Shown: positions 26,930 through 36,500 of the stretch, piece after piece
Numbering within the stretch: position 1 is the first letter of the stretch
Layout of the letters: the number at the start of each line of letters is the position of its first letter
Assembly (NCBI RefSeq): GCF_001898115.1
Contig: NZ_MKSQ01000007.1
Span: forward strand, 62,001 to 126,000
Direction: 5' to 3'
DNA length: 64,000 nt
Source: Allobosea sp. 67-29
GTDB taxonomy: Bacteria; Pseudomonadota; Alphaproteobacteria; Rhizobiales; Beijerinckiaceae
Notes under the pieces: model-generated
Told to the model about the DNA's origin: nothing
Databases searched by the model: none
Seen by the model: the letters and a program-made list of their open reading frames with translations, nothing else
Translations under genes and position numbers: made by a program

Positions 26930-28099
26930 ATGCGGCGCCTCGCTCTTCCGCCGCGCCCCGATTGGACCGCACAGGTCGAGCGGCTTGGCTTCGCCTTCCA
27001 CACCATCGAAGGTGAAACCTATTGGGACGAGAGCGCTGCCTACGCCTTCACACTGGATCAGATCGAGCGCGACATCGAGGCGCCGACGGAAACGATCGAG
27101 GAGCTGTGCTTCGCCTTCATCGAGAAGGCGTTGGGCGATGAGGAGATACTGACCAGGCTGGCGATCCCGGCTGCATATTGGGATTACATCCGCGGCAGCT
27201 GGCAGCGTGGGGAGCGCAATCTCTACGGGCGGCTCGATCTCGCCTATGACGGGAACGGGCCGGCCAAGCTGCTCGAATACAACGCCGACACGCCGACCGC
27301 CCTGTTCGAATCGAGCGTGGTCCAGTGGGACTGGCTCGAGCAGGCGATGGCGCGCGGCGCAATTCCGGCCGGCAGCGATCAGTTCAACTCCTTGCACGAG
27401 CGGCTGATCGCAGCCTTCGGCGGCCTGCGCACGCCGTCGCCCTACCGCCTGCATCTCACCTGCGTCGCCGGCAGCGCCGAGGACAAGGGAACGGTCGACT
27501 ACCTGATGGATTGCGCCGTGCAGGCCGGCCTCGACGCACGGTTCACCTATGTCGAGGAGATCGGCCTGCTGACCGACGGCCGCTTCTGCGACGGTGCCAA
27601 CCAGCCGATCGAGACCCTCTTCAAGCTCTATCCCTGGGAATGGCTGTTTCGCGAGCGCTATGGGGCGGCGCTCGCCGGCTCGCGCTGCCAGTTCATCGAG
27701 CCGCCCTGGAAGGCGCTGCTGTCGAACAAGGGCCTGCTCGCCTGCCTCTGGGAGATGGAGCCCGGCCACCCGAACCTGCTGCCGGCCTTCTTCGAGGGCG
27801 ATCCGCGCTGTGCGACGCTCTCGGCCCGCCGCGTCCGCAAGCCGCTCTATTCGCGCGAGGGCGCCAATGTCACGCTGATGGAGCGCGATCGCGTCCTCGA
27901 CAGCGACGACGGGCCCTATGGTGCGGAAGGGTACGTCGTGCAGGATGCAGCCACCAATCTGTTCTCGGCGGCCGGCAATTATGCTGTCCTCGGATCCTGG
28001 CTCGTAGCCTCGCAGCCCTGCGGGCTTTGCGTCCGCGAGGATGTCTCCCCGATCACCAAGAACAGCTCGCGCTTCGTGCCGCACTTCATCATGCCGTGA
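26930..28099 (+). CDS. Glutathionylspermidine synthase-like ATP-grasp enzyme
   Basis: This 389-residue protein corresponds to the C-terminal synthetase domain of GspS and to E. coli YgiC/YjfC. ATP-grasp features are NLYGRLDLAYDGNGPAKLLE, YNADTPTALFESS, KLYPWEWLFRERYG, SNKGLLACLWEMEPGHPN and KPLYSREGANV. It would ligate an amine or a polyamine to a carboxylate with ATP; stand-alone members have not been shown to make glutathionylspermidine. ATG at 26930 lies two bases after the DUF1190 stop, so translation is coupled. It is the last gene of the cassette. Confidence 0.9.
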   Translation: MRRLALPPRPDWTAQVERLGFAFHTIEGETYWDESAAYAFTLDQIERDIEAPTETIEELCFAFIEKALGDEEILTRLAIPAAYWDYIRGSWQRGERNLYGRLDLAYDGNGPAKLLEYNADTPTALFESSVVQWDWLEQAMARGAIPAGSDQFNSLHERLIAAFGGLRTPSPYRLHLTCVAGSAEDKGTVDYLMDCAVQAGLDARFTYVEEIGLLTDGRFCDGANQPIETLFKLYPWEWLFRERYGAALAGSRCQFIEPPWKALLSNKGLLACLWEMEPGHPNLLPAFFEGDPRCATLSARRVRKPLYSREGANVTLMERDRVLDSDDGPYGAEGYVVQDAATNLFSAAGNYAVLGSWLVASQPCGLCVREDVSPITKNSSRFVPHFIMP

Positions 28100-28174
28100 G
28101 CGCGTCTGCGACATGACCGCGCCGTCAAGACTTGCTAGCCTTCCGGCCCGACAAGCCTGCCGAAAGAACCTGCC

Positions 28175-29056
28175 ATGTCTGCTACCGCTTCCGCGCCCCG
28201 AGGCCTCGACCATCTCGTCATCGGCGTCCGCGATCTCGACGCGGCGGGAAACCTCTATGAAAGGCTCGGCTTCAGGGTCGGCGCGCGCAATCGCCATCCA
28301 TGGGGCACCGAGAACCGGATCGTCCAGTTCCCCGGCTCCTTCCTCGAACTGGTGACGGTCGCCGATGCAGGCGCCATTCCCGCCGCTGGCGAGAGGACCT
28401 TTTCCTTCGGCGCCTTCGTCCGCGACGCGTTGGCGGAGCAGGGCGAAGGCTTGTCCATGCTGGTGCTCGAAAGCCGGGACGCCAAGGCCGATGCCGCCGC
28501 GTTCAAGGTCGCAGGGATCGGCGACTACGAGCCCTTCTTTTTCGAGCGGCAGGCGAAGCGACCCGACGGGTCGACCGTGCGGGTCGCCTTCGAGCTGGCT
28601 TTCGCGGCCGACCCCAAGGCGCCGGAATGCGGTTTCTTCGTCTGCCAGCAGCACGAACCGCAGAATTTCTGGAATCCGGAATTCCAGCGGCATCCGAACG
28701 GCGCCACGGCGCTGGCCTCGGCGGTGATGCTGGCCGATGATCCGGCTGCGCACCGCGCCTTCCTCACGGCGTTCAGCGGCGGGGCCGAAGTGCTGGAGGG
28801 CAACGAGGATTATGTCCTCGCTTTGCCGCGTGGCCGCCTCGACGTGCTCGATCCCGAGACGGCGCAGGGCGCCTATCAGGTCGAGCCCGATACGACCCCA
28901 GCGCGCTTCCTCGGCTTCTGCGTCTCTGTGCCCGACCTCGAGGCCGTGGCGGAGCGGTTGAGTGCCGCGGGAGTTCCCTTCATCCAGAACGACGAACGCG
29001 TCTTCGTTCAGGCCGAGGATGCGCTCGGCTGCATGGTGGCGTTCGAGCCCGTTTGA
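28175..29056 (+). CDS. Glyoxalase-like (VOC superfamily) protein
   Basis: This 293-residue protein has two VOC modules. The first starts GLDHLVIGVRDLDAAGNLYERLGF and contains the metal-ligand-like His and a Glu in SFLELVTVA. The second covers the C-terminal half and ends LGCMVAFEPV. It matches the Glyoxalase_3-like single-chain family. The substrate is unknown; lactoylglutathione lyase, dioxygenase or bleomycin-resistance roles occur in related folds. It starts 75 bp after the ATP-grasp gene, on the same strand, and could be part of that transcript. Confidence 0.82.
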   Translation: MSATASAPRGLDHLVIGVRDLDAAGNLYERLGFRVGARNRHPWGTENRIVQFPGSFLELVTVADAGAIPAAGERTFSFGAFVRDALAEQGEGLSMLVLESRDAKADAAAFKVAGIGDYEPFFFERQAKRPDGSTVRVAFELAFAADPKAPECGFFVCQQHEPQNFWNPEFQRHPNGATALASAVMLADDPAAHRAFLTAFSGGAEVLEGNEDYVLALPRGRLDVLDPETAQGAYQVEPDTTPARFLGFCVSVPDLEAVAERLSAAGVPFIQNDERVFVQAEDALGCMVAFEPV

Positions 29057-29078
29057 CTGCGGCGACGAGTGCGCGGCG

Positions 29079-31265
29079 TCAGGCCGCGCTCTCGGCCTGC
29101 GCGACCGACAGCGTCGACAGAAGCCCGATGAGCGCGCGGTCGTGAAGCACGACCATGCGTTCCTTGGGCTTCAGCCAGATCGCGGCGTCGTCGATCGTCG
29201 TCGCGTCGACGAGCTTGGCCTGTGCCACGGCGCGCTCGGGGTCGATCTCGCCGCGGCGGCGCGGCTGGGCATCCGGCAGCATCAACTCATGTGCGTGCCG
29301 AAGCGCAGGATCGGCATGGATCGCCTTCAGCCCGTCGGCATCGTCGAAGCCGGCCTTGGCGAACTCGGTCTGCAACTCGTTGGCCCTGACGGCGACCGCC
29401 GGCGGCGCACCTTCCTCTGGCGTCAGCAGCAGCCCGCGTCGCTTGAGCCAGAGCCCGATCGCCAGTTGTCCGGAGGCCCATGACAGCGGGATCGCGAGCA
29501 CGAGGCCGACGATGGTCGGCGACATCCAGGCGAACAGCGACGTCGCGATCATGAAGGCCGACAGGCCGGTCACCACGCCGAGCACGGTATGGGTCCGGTG
29601 CCGGCGGATGATGTCGTTGAGCGGGATCGAGCCGTCGTCGCGTCGCTGCGGGTTCCAGCCGGTGTCGCGCCCGAGGAGGATCTGGAAGACGGAGCCCGAT
29701 TGGATCAGCATCATGATCGGCGCGAAGAAGGCCGAGAACAGCACCTCGATCAGCGATGACAGGATCAGCCTGATCGCGCCGCCGCCGGCCCGCCTGAGCT
29801 TGTTGTTGAACAGGGTCAGCAACAGGCCGAACAGCTTCGGCGCCAGCAGGATCGCCATGGTGATGGCGAACAGCCGCAAGGCGCGCTCGGGGTCGAACCG
29901 CGGCCAGACGGGAAAGAGCGTGAATTCCTGGGTGAAGTATTCGGGCCGCGCGTAATTGACCTGCAGCACGATGAGGATACCGACGACCAGTTGCATCAGC
30001 CAGAAGGGCGAGGCGAGGTAGCCCATGATTCCGGTGGCGAAATGCTGCCGCGTAGGCCAGACGAAACCCTTTGCGCCGATGATGCGCGAATGCTGGAGAT
30101 TGCCCTGGCACCATCGCCGGTCGCGCACCGAGATGTCGATCAGCGAAGGAGGGCTCTCCTCATAGGACCCGGTCAGGTCCGGCAGCATGTAGACGGACCA
30201 GCCGGCCCGGCGGATCAGCGCCGCCTCGACGAAGTCATGGCTGAGTACATGGCCGCCGAAGGGCGGCTTGCCCTTCAGGTCGGGCAGGCCGCAATGCTCG
30301 GCGAAGGCGCGCGTACGGATGATCGCGTTATGGCCCCAATAGTTTCCGTCGCGCCCCGACCACATGGCGAGTCCGGTCGCGATGACCGGGCCGTAGACCC
30401 GGGCCGCGAACTGCTGCAGCCTCGCGAAAAAGGTATTGCGGTTGATGATCAGCGGCAGCGACTGGATGATGCCGGCATCGGGGTCGGCCTCCATCGCGGC
30501 GGCGAGGCGCACGATGCAGCTTCCGGTCATGAGGCTGTCGGCATCGAGCACGATCATGCTCTCGTAATGACCGCCCCAGCGTGTCACGAAATCCGCGATG
30601 TTGCCGGCCTTGCGATGATGGTTTTTCGGCCGATGCCGATAGTAGACCCGCGCATCGGGACCCAGCCGCTCGCGCAAGGCGAGGAAGGCGCGCTCCTCCG
30701 AGATCCATATGTCGGGGTTGGTGGTATCGGAGACGATGAAATAGTCGAAGTGATCGCCAAGGCCCGTCGCCTCGACCGATTCCCGGATGGCGGCAACCGC
30801 GGCGAAGGTGCGCGACGAGGACTCGTTGTAGATCGGCATCACCACGACGGTGCGATGCTGAAGACTTTCGGCCCGCTGCGCCCGCCCGACGCCGAAGAGC
30901 ACGCCGAAAAAGCCCAGGATCGCGCTGGTGAAGGCCAACGCGATCCAGGAGAAGTTGATGGTGAACAGCGCGAGCAATACGTACTGCAGCGAGGTCGTGC
31001 GGCTGACCGACACGACATGGTACATTTCCCAGGCGCCATAGGCCGTCAGCGCCAGGCCGCCGCCGAAGACGAAGAGGCGCTGCAGCCAGGGCGTCTTCCA
31101 GCTCCGCGGCGCGGCGGGCCGGCGGCGATCCGAGGCGCTCCAGCGCCGGAACGACTGCACCGGCATGACCAGCCGGTTCTCAGGCGGTGTCGCGGGTTCG
31201 CGCGAGACGATCATGCGCATGTCCGGGGCGGCCATGCTCGGGCGGGGCGCGGTTACCACGTCCAT
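29079..31265 (-). CDS. mdoH: Glucans biosynthesis glucosyltransferase MdoH/OpgH
   Basis: This 728-residue inner-membrane GT2 enzyme extends beta-1,2-glucan chains from UDP-glucose for osmoregulated periplasmic glucans. Multiple membrane helices flank the cytosolic catalytic domain: MPIYNESSSRTFA, the metal-binding VLDADSLMTGSC, and RDRRWCQGNLQHSR (the QxxRW-like product motif). ATG at 31265 lies inside the mdoG 3' end; the genes overlap by 13 bp, so translation is probably coupled. An MdoGH pair in a rhizobium-like genome, where NdvB cyclic glucan synthases are also common, is notable but not rare. Confidence 0.95.
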   Translation of the reverse strand: MDVVTAPRPSMAAPDMRMIVSREPATPPENRLVMPVQSFRRWSASDRRRPAAPRSWKTPWLQRLFVFGGGLALTAYGAWEMYHVVSVSRTTSLQYVLLALFTINFSWIALAFTSAILGFFGVLFGVGRAQRAESLQHRTVVVMPIYNESSSRTFAAVAAIRESVEATGLGDHFDYFIVSDTTNPDIWISEERAFLALRERLGPDARVYYRHRPKNHHRKAGNIADFVTRWGGHYESMIVLDADSLMTGSCIVRLAAAMEADPDAGIIQSLPLIINRNTFFARLQQFAARVYGPVIATGLAMWSGRDGNYWGHNAIIRTRAFAEHCGLPDLKGKPPFGGHVLSHDFVEAALIRRAGWSVYMLPDLTGSYEESPPSLIDISVRDRRWCQGNLQHSRIIGAKGFVWPTRQHFATGIMGYLASPFWLMQLVVGILIVLQVNYARPEYFTQEFTLFPVWPRFDPERALRLFAITMAILLAPKLFGLLLTLFNNKLRRAGGGAIRLILSSLIEVLFSAFFAPIMMLIQSGSVFQILLGRDTGWNPQRRDDGSIPLNDIIRRHRTHTVLGVVTGLSAFMIATSLFAWMSPTIVGLVLAIPLSWASGQLAIGLWLKRRGLLLTPEEGAPPAVAVRANELQTEFAKAGFDDADGLKAIHADPALRHAHELMLPDAQPRRRGEIDPERAVAQAKLVDATTIDDAAIWLKPKERMVVLHDRALIGLLSTLSVAQAESAA

Positions 31266-32812
31266 CGGTTCAACCAGGTTTCCGAGACGGGCTGGCCGCC
31301 TGCTTGCAGCACGAGCCGAAGCTCGCAAAGGCTGTCATTGCCGGGATCGACCTCGAAGCCGACGCGCATCAGCTTGCGCTCGGGATAGGGCCAGAGGCGG
31401 ATATTCTGGATCGTGCCCGGCTGGCTGGAGATCGTGGCGCGCGTCGCGGCCACCACGCCGGCGTCGGCGAGCCTGTCGCCGGTAAATTCGACCAGGAAAC
31501 GGCGCCGCCGGCCCTGCGAGCCCTTGCCTTGCCGCACGCGGGTCGCGATCGCGAGTTCCGGCCGATCCGGCGGCTGCCAGCACCAGGCCTGGCGATAGCT
31601 CATCGTGGCCTCGGCGCCCGCGGCGAGCGCCTGCTTCGGCCGCCAGTACATGATGATGTTGCGGTTCGGCTCCGAGTCGCTGGGAATCTCGATCAGCTGC
31701 ACCGAGCCGGCGCCCCAATCGCCGAGTGGTTCCATCCAGACGCTGGGCCTGAGCTCGAAACGCTGGTCGTCGTCCTGGAAAGCTGCGGCGTCGCGCTCGC
31801 GCTGCACCAACCCGAAACCCTTGGGGTTCTGGTCGACGAATGAGGAAACCTGGAGATTGGCCGGGTTGTTGACCGGCCGGTAGATCCATTCGCCGGCGCC
31901 CGACAGCATCTGAACACCCGAGACCTCGTAGACGGCCGGCCGGATATCGTCGAAGGTTCGCCGGCTCTGCGGGCCGGACAGAAAGGTGCCGGTCGCGCAG
32001 CCGAAGCCGACATGGTCGAGCGCCTGCCGCGGAAACAGGGTCGTCTCGACGTCCATATAGGTCACATCACCCGGCCGTAGCGTCATCCGCACGGCTCCGG
32101 CGACGCTCTCCGAATCGAGCAGGCCGTGAATCACCAGCGCGGCGGTGGCGGGGTTCGGCCGCTCGATCCAGAAGGCGCGGAAGAACGGAATCTCCTCGCC
32201 GCGCTGCTCGCCGGGGCGCAGGATCAGCGCGCGCGCCATGGCTCCGAAGTTCTGGCCACGCGCGATGGCGCGAAAGAAGGTCGCGCCCTGGAAGCTTGCG
32301 ACCTCGAAGGGCCGTTCGAGCCCGGCCGAGATGCGCATGCCCGAAAATTGCAGGTCGGCACCGTCCGGCGGCGGGGGAACCCGGCCATAGTCGAACTTGC
32401 TGCGGTCGAACGGCACGCGCCGGATGGTGCCATCCTCGACCGTGAACAGGCTGACGGGGTTCGAGAAGACATAGCCCCGGTGCAGCGGCTCGACGGTGAA
32501 GCCACGATTCTCACCCGCCCAGATCGTGGCCCCGGGCTGCATCCGGATGCTCGAATACTGATCGAAGGGCAGGGTGGCGTAGCCTTCCGGCAGGTCGGTC
32601 GCCACCAAGGGTAGCAGGGGCTTCTGCGCCAGCATCCGCGCCGCATCGACGACGGCGGCGGGGTCGAATCGTTGCCCGTCGTTCAGAGTATGGATGTTGA
32701 AAGCGGCCGCGCCGGTAGGCGTCTGGGCCGATGCCGGAGCCGAAAGCGAGGCCAGCGCCGCCCCGCTGGCCGCGGCTCCGAGAAACTGTCTGCGATTCAA
32801 AGACTTCGCCAT
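31253..32812 (-). CDS. mdoG: Periplasmic glucan biosynthesis protein MdoG/OpgG
   Basis: This 519-residue periplasmic protein is needed to make or branch the glucan backbone produced by MdoH. The N-terminus has a twin-arginine signal (LNRRQFLGAAASGAALASL, then A-S-A), so export is by Tat, as for OpgD-like proteins. The body shows family motifs VFSNPVSLFTVEDG, FFRAFWIERP and AWCWQPPDRPELA. ATG at 32812 places the twin arginines near residue 8; a TTG three codons earlier is the alternative. It is the first gene of the mdoGH operon, divergent from glmU. Confidence 0.95.
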   Translation of the reverse strand: MAKSLNRRQFLGAAASGAALASLSAPASAQTPTGAAAFNIHTLNDGQRFDPAAVVDAARMLAQKPLLPLVATDLPEGYATLPFDQYSSIRMQPGATIWAGENRGFTVEPLHRGYVFSNPVSLFTVEDGTIRRVPFDRSKFDYGRVPPPPDGADLQFSGMRISAGLERPFEVASFQGATFFRAIARGQNFGAMARALILRPGEQRGEEIPFFRAFWIERPNPATAALVIHGLLDSESVAGAVRMTLRPGDVTYMDVETTLFPRQALDHVGFGCATGTFLSGPQSRRTFDDIRPAVYEVSGVQMLSGAGEWIYRPVNNPANLQVSSFVDQNPKGFGLVQRERDAAAFQDDDQRFELRPSVWMEPLGDWGAGSVQLIEIPSDSEPNRNIIMYWRPKQALAAGAEATMSYRQAWCWQPPDRPELAIATRVRQGKGSQGRRRRFLVEFTGDRLADAGVVAATRATISSQPGTIQNIRLWPYPERKLMRVGFEVDPGNDSLCELRLVLQAGGQPVSETWLNRWTW

Positions 32813-33099
32813 GTGGTCCAAGCTGCACGGACGACGCCCTCGTCCTCCGCGCTTCTAGAGCATTTCCAATACGGGTGAAAAGCGGTGGCGAGCGGAAAAC
32901 TCACCGGATCTGATTTCGATCCATTCGGCCGTCGCTTATCCGGCCGGCGCTGCGTCGGTCTTCACGGTCACGTCCCCTTCGGTCATGCGATAGACTTTGG
33001 CAAATGCCGCGCGGATCGGCTATCCACGCCGCCTGCAACGCCATCATGCGCAGGATCGGCCGCGGCTCGCGCGGCCGATCGGCAAGGGAACCGAAAAAG

Positions 33100-34476
33100 A
33101 TGACCGAAATGCAGCCTGCCCGGTCGTGCCTCGCCATCGTTCTGGCGGCCGGCGAGGGCACCCGCATGAAATCGCAGCGCCCCAAGGTCCTCCACGAGGT
33201 CGGCGGGCTCTCCTTGCTCGGCCATGCCTTGTCGGCTGTGGCGGCGGCGGGAGCCGAAGCGGCGACGGTGGTGATCGGACCGGACCGGCCGGATGTGGCG
33301 CGCGAGGCGGCGAGCCGTTTTCCCTCGGCCGAGCTCGCGATCCAGCAGGAACGGCGCGGCACGGCCCATGCGGTTCTGGCGGCGCGCGAGAGCCTGCGGC
33401 GCGGCTACGACGACGTGATCGTGGCTTTCGCCGATACCCCGCTCGTCAGGCCTGAGACCTTCGCGGCGCTGCGGGCCGGGCTCGCCGCGGGCGCGGCAGT
33501 CGTCGTGCTCGGCTTCGAGGCCGGGGACCCGACCGGCTATGGCCGGCTCGTCGAGCGCGACGGCGAGCTGGAAGAGATTGTCGAACACAAGGACGCGACG
33601 GCGGCCCAGCGCGCCATCAAGCTCTGCAATGCCGGGCTGATGGCCCTGGCGGGCGAGTACGCGCTGGATATCCTCGAGGCGATCGGGGATCACAACGCCC
33701 AGCGCGAGTTCTACCTGACGGACGTCGTCGCAATCGCGCGCGCCCGAGGGCTGCATGCCAAGGTGCTGCGCGCTCCCGAAAGCGAAGTTCATGGCGTCAA
33801 TGACCGTGTGCAGCTCGCCGCGGCCGAAGCCGAGTTTCAGTGCCGCAAGCGGCTTGCCGTGATGAAGGGAGGGGCGACCTTGATCGCCCCCGAGACCGTC
33901 TTCTTCAGTTTCGACACACAGGTTGGCAGCGATGTCCTGATCGAGCCGAACTGCGTGTTCGGTCTCGGCGTCAGCATCGCGGATGGTGCGCTGATCCACG
34001 CCTTTTCGCATTTCGAAGGCGCGGAGGTTGGCCCGGGCGCCATGGTCGGTCCCTTTGCCCGCCTGCGCCCCGGGGCGAAACTTGCGGAGCGGGCCAAGGC
34101 TGGCAATTTCGTGGAGATCAAGGCGGCGGAAATCGGCGTTGGCGCCAAGGTCAATCACCTGACCTATATCGGCGACGCCTCGGTCGGTGCTTCCGCAAAT
34201 ATCGGCGCCGGCACGATCACCTGCAACTATGACGGCTTCGTCAAGGCGCGCACCACGATCGGCGCCGGTGCTTTCGTCGGCTCCAATTCCTCGCTGGTCG
34301 CCCCGGTTACGATCGGCGAAAACGCCTATGTCGGCTCCGGCTCCGTCATCACCCGGGACGTCAGCCCGGATGCGCTTGCTTTGGCGCGGGGCCAGCAGGT
34401 TGAGAAGGAGGGTTGGGCCAGGACCTTCCGCGAAGCAGCGAAGGCTCGCAAGAACGCGAAAAAAGCGGCAGAATAG
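33100..34476 (+). CDS. glmU: Bifunctional GlmU (acetyltransferase/uridylyltransferase)
   Basis: This 458-residue enzyme makes UDP-N-acetylglucosamine for peptidoglycan and lipopolysaccharide. The N-terminal pyrophosphorylase domain has [20 protein letters not shown] (residues 15-34) and [12 protein letters not shown]. The C-terminal left-handed beta-helix from about 250 shows hexapeptide repeats ([25 protein letters not shown]) and acetyltransferase residues. ATG at 33100 is where homology starts. It pairs with glmS 120 bp downstream, the two steps surrounding glucosamine metabolism; this pair is typical. Confidence 0.97.
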   Translation: MTEMQPARSCLAIVLAAGEGTRMKSQRPKVLHEVGGLSLLGHALSAVAAAGAEAATVVIGPDRPDVAREAASRFPSAELAIQQERRGTAHAVLAARESLRRGYDDVIVAFADTPLVRPETFAALRAGLAAGAAVVVLGFEAGDPTGYGRLVERDGELEEIVEHKDATAAQRAIKLCNAGLMALAGEYALDILEAIGDHNAQREFYLTDVVAIARARGLHAKVLRAPESEVHGVNDRVQLAAAEAEFQCRKRLAVMKGGATLIAPETVFFSFDTQVGSDVLIEPNCVFGLGVSIADGALIHAFSHFEGAEVGPGAMVGPFARLRPGAKLAERAKAGNFVEIKAAEIGVGAKVNHLTYIGDASVGASANIGAGTITCNYDGFVKARTTIGAGAFVGSNSSLVAPVTIGENAYVGSGSVITRDVSPDALALARGQQVEKEGWARTFREAAKARKNAKKAAE

Positions 34477-34596
34477 GGCGAAAACGCGCCGAGTTTGCAG
34501 GTTCGCATTCACAGTTCGTCACGCATAGTGATTGGGCAGGCGCTGATTTCATGGCTATGCGCTTGGGCGGATAGCAACGGCTGGAAAGGTTCGCCC

Positions 34597-36423
34597 ATGT
34601 GCGGCATCGTCGGGATTCTGGGCAAGGAAGCAGTCGCGATGCAGGTCGTCGAGGCTCTGCGGCGGCTCGAATATCGCGGCTATGATTCCGCCGGCGTCGC
34701 GACGCTGGAAGCCGGCCAGCTCGCCCGCCGCCGTGCAGAGGGCAAGCTCAAGAACCTCGAGATCCGCCTGTCGAACGAACCGCTCGAAGGCTTGGTCGGC
34801 ATCGGTCACACCCGCTGGGCGACCCATGGCAAGCCCAACGAGACCAATGCCCATCCGCATGCGACCCCGAAGCTTGCGGTCGTCCACAACGGCATCATCG
34901 AGAATTTCCGCGATCTGCGCGCCGAGCTCCAGGCCGACGGCTACGTCTTCGAGACGGAGACCGATACCGAGATCGTCGCCCATCTCGTTACCCGCGAGCT
35001 CGATCGCGGCAAGAGCCCGACAGATGCGGTCGCTGCCAGCCTGCCGCGCCTGCACGGCGCCTTCGCGCTCGCCTTCCTGTTCCAGGGCGAGGAAGACCTG
35101 CTGATCGGTGCCCGCAAGGGCTCACCGCTGGCGGTCGGCATCGGCGAGGGCGAGATGTATCTCGGCTCGGACGCGCTGGCGCTTGCGCCCTTCACAAATC
35201 TCATCGCCTATTTGGAAGAGGGCGACTGGGTCGTGCTGCATCGCCGCGGCGCGACCTTCTACGACAAGACCAACACGCAGGTGGAGCGCCGCGCGCAGCG
35301 CGTCGCCGCTGGCGCCTTCCTGGTCGAGAAGGGCAATCACCGCCACTTCATGGCCAAGGAGATCTACGAGCAGCCCGAGGTCGTCGGCCATACGCTGACG
35401 CAGTATCTCGACATGGCCAACGGCAAGGTGCGCCTGCCCTTTGGCGACCAGATCGACTGGAAGGGCCTGTCGCGCCTGACGATCAGCGCCTGCGGAACCT
35501 CCTATTATGCCGGCCTGATCGCGAAATACTGGTTCGAGAAGCTGGCGCGCCTGCCGGTCGAGATCGATGTCGCGTCCGAGTTCCGCTATCGCGAGGCGCC
35601 TCTGCCCGACCAGGGACTGGCGCTCTTCATCTCGCAATCCGGCGAAACCGCCGACACGCTGGCCGGCTTGCGCTACGCCCGCCAGAACGGGCAGGCGATC
35701 CTCTCGGTCGTCAATGTGCCGACCTCGACGATCGCCCGTGAGAGCGATGCGGTGGCGCAGACGCTTGCCGGTCCCGAGATCGGCGTCGCCTCGACCAAGG
35801 CCTTCGTCTGCCAGCTTGCGGTTTTCGCGTCGCTCGCGCTCGCCGCAGCCCGGGCCCGTGGCACGCTCTCGGCCGAGGACGAGGCGAGCCATGTGCAGCA
35901 CCTGATCTCGCTGCCGGGGCTGATGGCACGGGCGCTGGAGCTGGAACCTGAGATCGAAAAGCTCGCGCGCGAGCTTTCCAAAGCCAAGGACGTGCTCTAT
36001 CTCGGCCGCGGCACCAGCTTCCCGCTGGCATTGGAAGGCGCGCTGAAGCTCAAGGAAATCAGCTACATCCACGCGGAAGGTTATGCGGCAGGAGAGCTGA
36101 AGCACGGTCCCATCGCGCTGATCGACGAGGACATGCCGGTCATCGTGGTCGCTCCCCACGACGCACTGTTCGAGAAGACTGCCTCGAACATGCAGGAGGT
36201 CGCGGCGCGTGGCGGACGCATCATCCTGATCACGGACGCGCGGGGCGCGGCCGAATGCGGCATCGAGCCCGAGGCGACCATCGTCATGCCGGACATGGAC
36301 CCGACCTTTGCGCCGATCGTCTACGCTCTTCCGATCCAGATGATCGCCTATCAAACGGCCGTCTTCATGGGCAAGGACGTCGATCAGCCGCGCAATCTGG
36401 CCAAGTCCGTCACGGTCGAGTGA
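34597..36423 (+). CDS. glmS: Glutamine-fructose-6-phosphate aminotransferase
   Basis: This 608-residue enzyme makes glucosamine-6-phosphate from fructose-6-phosphate and glutamine. After Met removal Cys2 (MCGIVGILG) is the nucleophile of the N-terminal Ntn glutaminase domain (with HTRWATHG and NGIIENF). Two SIS sugar-isomerase domains follow (SACGTSYYAGL near 300, SGETADTLA near 350, and the terminal KSVTVE containing the active-site Lys). No glmS ribozyme structure was found in the 120-bp leader, as expected outside Gram-positive bacteria. Confidence 0.97.
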   Translation: MCGIVGILGKEAVAMQVVEALRRLEYRGYDSAGVATLEAGQLARRRAEGKLKNLEIRLSNEPLEGLVGIGHTRWATHGKPNETNAHPHATPKLAVVHNGIIENFRDLRAELQADGYVFETETDTEIVAHLVTRELDRGKSPTDAVAASLPRLHGAFALAFLFQGEEDLLIGARKGSPLAVGIGEGEMYLGSDALALAPFTNLIAYLEEGDWVVLHRRGATFYDKTNTQVERRAQRVAAGAFLVEKGNHRHFMAKEIYEQPEVVGHTLTQYLDMANGKVRLPFGDQIDWKGLSRLTISACGTSYYAGLIAKYWFEKLARLPVEIDVASEFRYREAPLPDQGLALFISQSGETADTLAGLRYARQNGQAILSVVNVPTSTIARESDAVAQTLAGPEIGVASTKAFVCQLAVFASLALAAARARGTLSAEDEASHVQHLISLPGLMARALELEPEIEKLARELSKAKDVLYLGRGTSFPLALEGALKLKEISYIHAEGYAAGELKHGPIALIDEDMPVIVVAPHDALFEKTASNMQEVAARGGRIILITDARGAAECGIEPEATIVMPDMDPTFAPIVYALPIQMIAYQTAVFMGKDVDQPRNLAKSVTVE

Positions 36424-36500
36424 AGATTGCCGTCAGGGTTGTGAATTAACCAACGGACCAACCAAGAGTTACCGGATTCCTCGGGAACCGATTATGACTG

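Noticed and set aside
32855..32880. TCTAGAGCATTT stretch between mdoG and glmU as a dispersed repeat
   Set aside because: Similar motifs are frequent in this order of bacteria, but no second arm or copy is seen here, so I could not support it as a feature.
34477..34596. glmS ribozyme or riboswitch in the leader
   Set aside because: The 120-bp leader shows none of the conserved core, and the ribozyme is typical of Gram-positive bacteria.
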